NCBI GenBank assembly: GCA_037137375.1
Contig: JBAXKJ010000013.1
Span: 62,001-126,000 of the forward strand
Length of the DNA: 64,000 nucleotides
DNA from: CAINVV01 sp037137375
Lineage (GTDB): Bacteria; Bacteroidota; Bacteroidia; Bacteroidales; Prolixibacteraceae
Direction of reading: 5' to 3'
Shown piece by piece: positions 18,423 to 26,420 of the stretch; the first letter of the stretch is position 1; each line of letters opens with the position of its first letter. The translations under genes were made by a program, and so were the position numbers. A model generated the notes under the pieces. It did no database searches. It had not been told where the DNA came from and was given only the letters and a program-made list of their open reading frames with translations.

Positions 18423-21400
18423 TTAAAACCTCAACTGGTTCCAGGTTTGATAAATCTTTTCCTTCTTTGCTTTCATCGGAAAGAGGTAAAAGCTATAAGA
18501 GTAATCCTTTGCTTTGATCTGGTATTTTTCGAGTGGAGCTGCCACCGCCGACCATGAATCATTGCCTCCGACTCCCATCTGAATCAGGTCGATATTCAGG
18601 GTAATGGCTCCCGTTTCCTTCATTTCATTGAGGTGTTTGGCCGTCTTAAAAGCCTCCTGGTTATATGGCCATGCACTCATGCTCAGCAAACTGTCGGCAA
18701 CCACCAGAAGTCCCTGATCCATGTGATTTGCAAGGTACATCCAACGAACATCGGTTCGGTTGCCATTTTCCTGCGGTTTCACATACGGCTCCATAAATTG
18801 ATCGATTGGTAAGGAATAGATTCCAACATCAAATCCATAACGGCGATCGGTGTAGTTTTCTTTCAAACCTCGTCCATACCAGGAAATCTGTCTATAATCA
18901 TTGGAAATCCCACAGGTCATCCCCACTTTGGGAATGTTTGGCAAGGCACCGGCAATTTTCAGCGCGAAATCAACTTTGACAACACCTCTGCCATCAATCG
19001 TATAAGTAACAAACACTTTTGCTTTGCCTTTGATCTGCTCATATTGACTTTCTGCTTTTACTGCTCCGGATGGACTCTTGTTGATGGCAAAATTTACCAG
19101 GTGCGGTTTAGATTCGTACCATTCTTTTAAAACCCTTTGAGCTTTCCAGCCGTATTTGTCGTTATCGGTAAGCGGACGGGTAAAATTGGGTATCAGCGGG
19201 CTTAAGATATGCTCCTTTCCCGCTGAATAATAAGAAGATAAGGCTCCATTTCTCTTATCGAAGGTAAGATGAAAACCTTTCCCTGAAACCCGGAATAGAT
19301 CTCCATCCTTACTGATCAGCAGGTTTCCTGCTTCGGTTTTTGCGTTTCCTGCTAAGGGCAAAGCGCTCCATGCAAACTGGTTTGAGGCAACTTCGTGCCC
19401 GGCCTTGGCCCATGGCTGAGCTGATTTCAAACTAAACGCGATATTCAGGAAATATTCCTTACCGTTTTTTAGTTTTGGAATCAATTGCGATACATCCAGG
19501 ACGGAATCCCTCCCGGCTGCCAATGATATGGAAGGGATCCATTTATTGACAATTTCCGCTCCGTTTTCCAAAATTTTGAGGTTAATCGCATAATCCGACA
19601 GGGTTTTAGTCGCATGCCGGTTGATCACCTTCAACAGGCCTTTTGAAGCATTGACCATCTGACATTCAACCGGTTGAAACACACGTTTGCATTCATAAAT
19701 TGCCGCATGGGGCGTACCATCGGCCTGAACGATCCCCTTTATGGTGAAATCATCGAAATATTTCTCCTGAAAATCGCCGCCATAAGCCAGGAAACGACGA
19801 CCATCTTCATCTGTTTTATAGAGGCCCTGATCCTTAAACTCCCAGATGCAGCCACCGATGAGTCTTTCCTTCGAGCGAAACTGATCCCAGAATTCTTTGA
19901 TGTTTCCGGTTGAATTGCCCATTGAATGAGCATATTCGCAAAAGAAAATTGGTCTCCGGTCTCCGTTTTTTTGCGACAACAATAAATCGGAAGTATACAA
20001 GGCTGGATACATGCGGCTTACAATATCCACATAGTATTGATCCAACGGATCCTGGATGCGGTGCGAATGATCTTTTGTACTTGGATAACCCTGATCTCCC
20101 GGAGCAATGTAGCCCTCCAGTTGGGGACTTCCCTGGGCTGGTTCATAATGAACCGGTCTGGTGATATCGTAATCGTGCACCCAGGCAGCCATGGCCGCAT
20201 TATTCGGTCCGCGACCCGCTTCATTGCCAAGACTCCAGATAATTACACTCGGATGATTTTTATCCCGCAGCACCATCCGGTTGGTACGTTCCAGAAAAGC
20301 CGCAGTCCAACGCGTATCATTGCTGAGCAAACTCCCAATTCCATGCGTCTCGTAATTGGCCTCATCGATCACCAAAATACCATACTGGTCACATAAATCA
20401 TAGAAATAGGGATCGTTCGGATAATGACTGGTGCGGATACAATTGAAATTAAATTGTTTGAGTTGTGCCACATCACGCCGGATATCCTCCCGTGAAAGCG
20501 CCTTTCCTTTTGCAGGATCATGATCGTGGCGGTTCACTCCATACAGATAGGTAACTTTCCCGTTGATCAGTAATTTACTGTCTGTCTTTGAAAATTCAAT
20601 GCTGCGGAACCCAACACGACACGACTTTACCTCTTGAATTTTGCCGGAATTATCTTCCAATGAAATGATAAGTGTGTATAAATAAGGCTGTTCATCGCTC
20701 CATTTCGTTGGATTTTTCACTTGGGCTTCGAACAGGCCGAACTTTACGTTATCGAGCCGCGGGTAGGATTCGTTGATGACATCGACCACTGGTTTGGTGA
20801 ATATTTGCCGAAAAACCGGTTGATTGTTCGCATCGTACAACTGAACTTTCAGGGTCCCACCCTTCACTGAGTCACCCGTAAGGTTTTCGATCCGCGGACG
20901 AAGGCTAAAAACAGCATCATGGTAATTTTTATCGAGTCTGGTTTGATAAAAAAAGTCGGCTATACGCAGTTTGGGCTCGGCCAGCAACATCACTTCGCGC
21001 TGGATTCCACTCAATTTCCATTGATCCTGATCTTCGAGGTAGGAAGCATCACTCCAGCGAATCACCTGGACAGACAAAATATTTTCACCTTTCTGCAGAT
21101 AAGGAGTCACATTAAACTCCGAAGGCAGGCAACTATCTTCGCCATAACCCAGAAATTTGCCATTCACCCACACTTTAAATGCCGAACTAACTCCGCCAAA
21201 ATGAAGGGTAATGTTCATTCCATCCCATTTCTCAGGTACCGTAAAACTTCGTTGATAGCTGCCAACCGCGTTGTAATCGCGCGGCACATAAGGAGGATTG
21301 ACAGGACGAAAAGGATAAACCGCGCTCTTATAGATCGGCAAATCGTACCCTTTCATCTCCCAGTTCGAAGGAACTTCTATCTTGTCCCATCCATGAACCT

Positions 21401-21731
21401 TGTTTTTGTAAAAATCGGAAGGCGCGTCGGCGGGTTTCAATACCAGCTTAAAATCCCACTCTCCGTTTAATAGCTGCACCCGCGAGGAACGTGTACGATC
21501 ACAGGTTAGCGCATCCTCCACCGATTCGAAGGAGTACGCTGTTGCACGTGACAAATCTCGGTTAATTGAGGTCACTTGCGGGTCTTCCCAAGGTTCAGTC
21601 GAAAAGATCTTTGTCACAGGTGGAATACCAGCCATTTCGCCCGTGACGGTTTGGGCAAAAAGGTTGAAAGAGGCAATTCCCAGAAAAATTGCAACTGTTA
21701 ATAGCCGTATTCTGAATCTGTTTATGTTCAT
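18423..21731 (-). CDS. LacZ-type GH2 beta-galactosidase, exported
   Basis: The 1102 residues have a signal peptide (LLTVAIFLGIASFNLFAQ) and the complete long GH2 architecture: sugar-binding jelly-roll with VPSNWEMKGYDLPIY, Ig domain, TIM barrel, second Ig domain, and the C-terminal beta-galactosidase small-chain domain (about 810-1085, with FHLTFDKRNGAL and GRGLKENYTDRRYG). The acid/base Glu is in IIWSLGNEAGRG near residue 502 and the nucleophile Glu in FFCEYAHSMGN near 598. These two segments closely match E. coli LacZ. An exported beta-galactosidase fits trimming of galactan side chains. The start is nine bases after the upstream GH2 stop. Confidence 0.94.
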   Translation of the reverse strand: MNINRFRIRLLTVAIFLGIASFNLFAQTVTGEMAGIPPVTKIFSTEPWEDPQVTSINRDLSRATAYSFESVEDALTCDRTRSSRVQLLNGEWDFKLVLKPADAPSDFYKNKVHGWDKIEVPSNWEMKGYDLPIYKSAVYPFRPVNPPYVPRDYNAVGSYQRSFTVPEKWDGMNITLHFGGVSSAFKVWVNGKFLGYGEDSCLPSEFNVTPYLQKGENILSVQVIRWSDASYLEDQDQWKLSGIQREVMLLAEPKLRIADFFYQTRLDKNYHDAVFSLRPRIENLTGDSVKGGTLKVQLYDANNQPVFRQIFTKPVVDVINESYPRLDNVKFGLFEAQVKNPTKWSDEQPYLYTLIISLEDNSGKIQEVKSCRVGFRSIEFSKTDSKLLINGKVTYLYGVNRHDHDPAKGKALSREDIRRDVAQLKQFNFNCIRTSHYPNDPYFYDLCDQYGILVIDEANYETHGIGSLLSNDTRWTAAFLERTNRMVLRDKNHPSVIIWSLGNEAGRGPNNAAMAAWVHDYDITRPVHYEPAQGSPQLEGYIAPGDQGYPSTKDHSHRIQDPLDQYYVDIVSRMYPALYTSDLLLSQKNGDRRPIFFCEYAHSMGNSTGNIKEFWDQFRSKERLIGGCIWEFKDQGLYKTDEDGRRFLAYGGDFQEKYFDDFTIKGIVQADGTPHAAIYECKRVFQPVECQMVNASKGLLKVINRHATKTLSDYAINLKILENGAEIVNKWIPSISLAAGRDSVLDVSQLIPKLKNGKEYFLNIAFSLKSAQPWAKAGHEVASNQFAWSALPLAGNAKTEAGNLLISKDGDLFRVSGKGFHLTFDKRNGALSSYYSAGKEHILSPLIPNFTRPLTDNDKYGWKAQRVLKEWYESKPHLVNFAINKSPSGAVKAESQYEQIKGKAKVFVTYTIDGRGVVKVDFALKIAGALPNIPKVGMTCGISNDYRQISWYGRGLKENYTDRRYGFDVGIYSLPIDQFMEPYVKPQENGNRTDVRWMYLANHMDQGLLVVADSLLSMSAWPYNQEAFKTAKHLNEMKETGAITLNIDLIQMGVGGNDSWSAVAAPLEKYQIKAKDYSYSFYLFPMKAKKEKIYQTWNQLRF

Positions 21732-21740
21732 TTTTCCTGG

Positions 21741-24158
21741 TTACTCTTTAGATTTTATCACTGCCCGTGCTGTGTGCAATCCATCTGAACTTGCCTCAAC
21801 CTCAATGGTCCCCGGAGATTTGGTAGTTTGTACAATCAGCAAACACATGCCGTTAAATGCCTTCCTTTGATTGGATTTGAAAGACTCCATTGAAGTCTGA
21901 CATCCATTGTCGACCCCGGCAAAAGACCCATTCCCAAGCACCTTAAAATTAATCAAATTCGAGGCATCCGGCACCAGATTTCCATCTTTGTCGACAACTT
22001 TAACGGTAACGAAGGACAAATCTTTGCCGTCTGCTTTCAAGGTATTTCTATCCGGAAATAGTTCAATTTTTGCCGGTATTCCTGCCGTGTGAATTTCTTT
22101 CTCCAGTACAGTTTTCCCCTCTTTCCTTGAAATGGCCCTGATCGTTCCAGGTTGGTATATCAATCGCCACATGGCGTGAAACCGATTTTTTGTTTTTGAT
22201 TGTACCACTTGTGAAACACCGTTCAGGAATAGCTCAACTTCATCGGCATTATTGTAATAAGCCCAGACATCGATCACTTGCCCAGCGGTCCAGTTCCAGT
22301 GAGGGAAAAGATGCAGGACAGGTTTGTTGGTCCATTCGCTTTGATAGAAGTAGTAAATATCCTTCGGAAATCCGCATAGATCGACAATCCCATAATAGGA
22401 ACTACGGGCAGGCCATTTGTAGGGTTCAGGCTCTCCCAAAAAATCGAAACCCGACCAGACAAACATCCCCGAAATATAAGGATTGTCCTTAATCACTTTC
22501 CAGGTTTCTTCGTGTGTTGCACCCCACAAGGCATGGCAATTATCATAGGAAGAGGCTGTAAAATCAGGATTTGCAACCAGTGGCTTATTGTATGCTTGCG
22601 GCCAAATGCGAACGCTATCTGAAGGCATATCGTAATGGCCCCGGGTGGCAAAAGCAGACATATTCTCGGCCGCAATTAGACTTTCACCCGGAAAATTCTT
22701 TGGAAAGTCAGGATATTGCAGATGTTTGTAATTAAAGCTTATCAGATCAAGTGCCTTCGACTGGTAAATAAAGTTTTTGGAAGGATCCTGCTCCGTTAGT
22801 CCGCAGGTAACCAGACGGGTAGAATCAAGATTTCTGACAATACCAGCCAATTCTTTCCCCATGGAAATGCCTGTAGAATCGAACTGCTCCCGAATTTCAT
22901 TCCCAATGCTCCAGATCATGACCGATGGGTGATTTCGATCCCTGAGCACCATATCCTGCAAATCACGCTTGTGCCATTCTTCCCAAGCCAGATGATAGTC
23001 GAATGCCATTTTCTTCTTAGCCCAACAGTCAAACGCCTCATCCATGACGATGAAGCCCATGCGGTCGCACAAATCGAGCAATTCTGGAGCGGGAGGATTA
23101 TGTGACATTCGGATCGCATTGCAGCCCATATCCTTCAAGATTTGGAGTTGACGTTCTGCTGCGCGGGTATTGAAAGCAGCGCCCAAAGCGCCTAAATCGT
23201 GGTGATTGTTGACACCCAAAATTTTCATTGGTTGGCCATTCAGAAAAAACCCTTTAACAGGATCGAACTTAAAATAACGGATACCAAAAGGCGTCTCAAC
23301 CTGATCTGATAATTCTCCATTGGCATAAATTCTCGTGATCGTCTTGTATAAAACCGGATGATCGACCGACCACAACTCCGGCGATTTTATCTTAAATTGC
23401 TGGTTCAACAAAGCCAGAGAATCCATTGGCGATTGGCTGATTTTTGCCGATGCTACCTTTTTCCCGCTAGCATCAAAAAGTTCAGTTTCAACCTGAATAG
23501 TTTGTTTTCTTTGAGACTTATTCCTGATCTTGACCTCAAGTTTAATGGATGCAAAATCTTTTGAAACTTCCTGAGTTGTGATATAAGTTCCCCAATGATC
23601 GATGTAAAGCGGAGATGTCGCCACAAGCCAGACGTTCCGGTATATTCCTGATCCGGTATACCAACGCGAATTAGGCTGCGTACTGTTGTCGACCCTGACG
23701 GAAAGATGATTTGCCTGTCCGTCAAGCTTTAGGAATGGCGTTAAATTGTAGCGAAAAGAGCTATAACCATATGGTCGTTTCCCCAGATAATTCCCGTTGA
23801 TCCAGACTTCACTGTTGCGGTATACGCCATCAAAGTCAATAAATACAAGCTTTTTGTTCCATGACGGATCGATTGAAAATTTTTTCCGGTACCATCCAAC
23901 ACCGGCTGGTAATGCTCCGCCGTTGATTTTAGTCGGATTGTCCTGACTAAATTCACCTTCAATGCTCCAGTCGTGGGGCAAATTCAGGCTTCGCCAGGAA
24001 GTATCATCAAAATCATTGCTACTGGCCAGCACATGGTCTCCCAGAGAAAACTTCCATCCTTCCGTAAAATCAATCCGTAAACGCACATTTTCATTCTTGT
24101 GGCAGGAGAGTACCAGGATTGTTGAAAGGATCAGCAATAGATATTTCGGAATGGCCAT
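21741..24158 (-). CDS. GH2-family lipoprotein with DUF4982-type C-terminus
   Basis: The 805 residues begin with a lipoprotein signal (LLLILSTILVLSC, acylated Cys19), so it is anchored in a membrane. GH2 marks are the jelly-roll with NLPHDWSIEGEF, LGVNNHHDLGALG, the acid/base Glu in MIWSIGNEIREQ, and the probable nucleophile Glu in LIAAENMSAFATRG. Then come GMFVWSGFDFLGEPEPY and a C-terminal Ig-like region with VELFLNGVSQVVQSK and a KVLGNGSFAGVDNG turn. This subgroup includes beta-galactosidases and beta-glucuronidases. It is the first gene of the GH2-GH2-GH106 run and is transcribed away from GH127 across a shared control region. Confidence 0.92.
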   Translation of the reverse strand: MAIPKYLLLILSTILVLSCHKNENVRLRIDFTEGWKFSLGDHVLASSNDFDDTSWRSLNLPHDWSIEGEFSQDNPTKINGGALPAGVGWYRKKFSIDPSWNKKLVFIDFDGVYRNSEVWINGNYLGKRPYGYSSFRYNLTPFLKLDGQANHLSVRVDNSTQPNSRWYTGSGIYRNVWLVATSPLYIDHWGTYITTQEVSKDFASIKLEVKIRNKSQRKQTIQVETELFDASGKKVASAKISQSPMDSLALLNQQFKIKSPELWSVDHPVLYKTITRIYANGELSDQVETPFGIRYFKFDPVKGFFLNGQPMKILGVNNHHDLGALGAAFNTRAAERQLQILKDMGCNAIRMSHNPPAPELLDLCDRMGFIVMDEAFDCWAKKKMAFDYHLAWEEWHKRDLQDMVLRDRNHPSVMIWSIGNEIREQFDSTGISMGKELAGIVRNLDSTRLVTCGLTEQDPSKNFIYQSKALDLISFNYKHLQYPDFPKNFPGESLIAAENMSAFATRGHYDMPSDSVRIWPQAYNKPLVANPDFTASSYDNCHALWGATHEETWKVIKDNPYISGMFVWSGFDFLGEPEPYKWPARSSYYGIVDLCGFPKDIYYFYQSEWTNKPVLHLFPHWNWTAGQVIDVWAYYNNADEVELFLNGVSQVVQSKTKNRFHAMWRLIYQPGTIRAISRKEGKTVLEKEIHTAGIPAKIELFPDRNTLKADGKDLSFVTVKVVDKDGNLVPDASNLINFKVLGNGSFAGVDNGCQTSMESFKSNQRKAFNGMCLLIVQTTKSPGTIEVEASSDGLHTARAVIKSKE

Positions 24159-24218
24159 TCTATTTAGCTATTTTTATGCCTTACAATAAAATTATACCTA
24201 CAAAAAAACGAAAATATT

Positions 24219-24232
24219 TGTAAACGTTTACA
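24219..24232. promoter_or_regulatory. Perfect palindromic LacI-type operator between divergent GH2 and GH127 genes
   Basis: TGTAAACGTTTACA is a perfect 14-base palindrome with the central CG typical of LacI/GalR-family operators; it also fits the consensus shape of CcpA-type cre sites. It lies 61 bases from the GH2 start and 146 bases from the GH127 start, so one regulator could control both directions. No LacI-family gene is in this window. Confidence 0.7.
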
Positions 24233-24279
24233 TTATTACAGCCCTTTGTATCAGTTATTTTCAATAATTTTATTTCCGA

Positions 24280-24305
24280 TATATTTGCAAACGTTATATT
24301 GCAAA
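24280..24305 (+). promoter_or_regulatory. Candidate promoter -7 element with overlapping inverted repeat upstream of GH127
   Basis: TATATTTG at 24280-24287 fits the Bacteroidota -7 consensus TAnnTTTG. It overlaps an inverted repeat, TTTGCAA (24284-24290) and TTGCAAA (24299-24305) with 8-base spacer. The spacer starts ACGTT, so GCAAACGTT repeats one half of the upstream palindrome. A -33 TTTG at the right distance is not clear. Transcription would start about 80 bases before the GH127 ATG. Confidence 0.45.
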
Positions 24306-24377
24306 ATGCGCTATCCAGCTTACATTTACATTGGCTGGAATCAGGTTGTAGCAGTATATTTTAATGACCGCACTCAT

Positions 24378-26411
24378 ATGAAAAAATTTCTCTTTTCAGG
24401 CATTCTATCGGCTAGTCTTTTGCTGGGATTCCAGGTTTTTGGCCAGGAGAAATCACTGGTAAACACCTCGAAAAGTCCCTTTGCAAAACTAAAAAGCATT
24501 AATATTGAAGATGTTAACTGGACAACCGGTTTCTGGGCTGAACGTTTCAAGGTATGTAAAGAATCAATGGTTCCGCACATGATGGGAAATTACCTCAACC
24601 CGGAAGTGAGCCATGCATTCCGGAATTTTGAAATAGCTGCCGGTAAAGAATCAGGTGAACATGTGGGCCCTGCTTTTCACGATGGTGATTTTTACAAAAT
24701 GCTGGAGGGAATGATCATGGTTTGGTCTAGCTCCAGAGATATCGCGACAGAGAAAACAATCGATTCAATCATCGAAACAATTGCCAAAACCCAGAGAAAA
24801 GATGGTTACATCCATACCCCTGTTGTCATCAAAGAGTTGCAGAAAGGTATAGGAAAGAAGGAATTTGGCGAACGCCTCGATTTCGAGACCTACAACATGG
24901 GCCATCTGATGACGGCTGCATGCCTGCATTACCGAATTACCGGAAAAAAGAATTTTTTGGACGTGGCCATCCATGCGACCGATTTTCTTTGCGACTTTTA
25001 CAAACGTGCATCAACCGAACTGGCCCGCAATGCCATTTGTCCGTCGCATTATATGGGGGTAGTTGAAATGTACCGTACCACCCGCAATCCGCGATATCTT
25101 GAACTGGCCAAAAATTTGATTTCCATCCGCAGTCTGGTAGAAAATGGTACAGACGATAACCAGGATAGGGTTCCATTTACCAGGATGGACCAAGCAATTG
25201 GTCATGCCGTACGGGCTAATTACTTGTATGCCGGAGTCGCAGATATCTATTCCGAAACCGGCGACGATTCACTGATGACGACACTCGACAAGATCTGGCA
25301 CAACATGACTGAGCATAAAATGTATATCACCGGCGCTTGCGGTGCCTTGTATGACGGAGTCTCGCCAGATGGAACCTCTTATAAACCAGACTTCAACCAG
25401 AAAGTCCATCAAGCCTACGGGCGCGATTTTCAGCTACCCAATCTAACTGCCCACAACGAATCGTGCGCCAATATTGGAAATATCTTGTGGAACTGGCGCA
25501 TGTTTCTGGCTACCGGTGAGGCACGTTTTGCCGATGTGATGGAACTGACGATGTACAATAGTTTGCTGGCAGGGGTCAGTCTGGATGGGAAGGGCTACTT
25601 CTATACCAACCCTTTATGTGTAGCTCACGACATTCCATTTACCTTGCGTTGGTCGCGCGAACGGGAAGGTTACATCAAACTCTGCAATTGCTGTCCGCCG
25701 AACACCATCCGTACGATAGCCGAAATCAGTAACTATGTATATACAACTTCTGAAAAAGCCTTGTGGATTAATTTATATGGAGGCAACCACCTTAATACAA
25801 GATTTTCCGATGGTTCGGCCATCCGTCTGAATCAACAGACAGAATATCCATGGAACGGTCATATTTCAATCAACCTTGAGGAATGTCCGGACCATAAAAT
25901 CTCCATTTTTCTGCGGATTCCCGGATGGGCTTCGAGTGCGGAAATTTTAGTGAATGGAAAGAAGCAGAATATTGCAGCGAAGCCCGGGACTTATGCAGAA
26001 TTATCTGGCAAATTGAAAACGGGTGACCACATTGAACTGAACCTGCCGATGGAAGCTCAACTGATAGAAGCAAATCCATTGGTAGAGGAGGATCACAACC
26101 AGGTTGCAGTCAAAAGGGGACCGTTGGTTTATTGCATCGAATCCGCAGATATTCCGGCAGACCGGCACATTTTCGATTATATCATTCCAGCAAACACTCA
26201 TTTTATTGCGAAGTCGCTTACTATTTCAGACAGTAAACTATTTGCGCTGGAGGGAAAAGCCGAACTTATTACAAATGAATCGTGGACAGGTCAATTGTAC
26301 CGGCCAATAAATATGAAAAAAGAACTGGTATCACTTCGGTTAGTACCCTATTATGCCTGGGGAAACCGCGGAAAAGGAGACATGAGCGTTTGGCTTCCGG
26401 TAAGTAAATAA
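24378..26411 (+). CDS. GH127-family beta-L-arabinofuranosidase, exported
   Basis: The frame is open from 24246, but I choose the ATG at 24378 because it begins the signal peptide (MKKFLFSGILSASLLLGFQVFGQ) and leaves the promoter region free. The product has 677 residues. The (alpha/alpha)6 catalytic domain carries the cysteine-zinc site of the family: Glu361 and Cys363 in HNESCANIG, and Cys438 and Cys439 in NCCPPNTIR. This spacing agrees with the characterised bifidobacterial enzyme, where a Cys is the nucleophile. The C-terminal part is beta-sandwich (LRIPGWASSAEILVNG). Length is usual for GH127/GH146. It faces the GH2 operon across a palindromic operator and converges on GH78 with only nine bases between stops. 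The arabinofuranosidase role is by family; related GH127-like groups have other specificities. Confidence 0.9.
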   Translation: MKKFLFSGILSASLLLGFQVFGQEKSLVNTSKSPFAKLKSINIEDVNWTTGFWAERFKVCKESMVPHMMGNYLNPEVSHAFRNFEIAAGKESGEHVGPAFHDGDFYKMLEGMIMVWSSSRDIATEKTIDSIIETIAKTQRKDGYIHTPVVIKELQKGIGKKEFGERLDFETYNMGHLMTAACLHYRITGKKNFLDVAIHATDFLCDFYKRASTELARNAICPSHYMGVVEMYRTTRNPRYLELAKNLISIRSLVENGTDDNQDRVPFTRMDQAIGHAVRANYLYAGVADIYSETGDDSLMTTLDKIWHNMTEHKMYITGACGALYDGVSPDGTSYKPDFNQKVHQAYGRDFQLPNLTAHNESCANIGNILWNWRMFLATGEARFADVMELTMYNSLLAGVSLDGKGYFYTNPLCVAHDIPFTLRWSREREGYIKLCNCCPPNTIRTIAEISNYVYTTSEKALWINLYGGNHLNTRFSDGSAIRLNQQTEYPWNGHISINLEECPDHKISIFLRIPGWASSAEILVNGKKQNIAAKPGTYAELSGKLKTGDHIELNLPMEAQLIEANPLVEEDHNQVAVKRGPLVYCIESADIPADRHIFDYIIPANTHFIAKSLTISDSKLFALEGKAELITNESWTGQLYRPINMKKELVSLRLVPYYAWGNRGKGDMSVWLPVSK

Positions 26412-26420
26412 TTGCCGAAA

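Noticed and set aside
20919..21470. 183-residue open frame on the plus strand
   Set aside because: It is a shadow of the LacZ-type GH2 gene.
24246..24377. N-terminal extension of the GH127 frame
   Set aside because: It would put 44 residues before a clean signal peptide and cover the promoter and inverted repeat.
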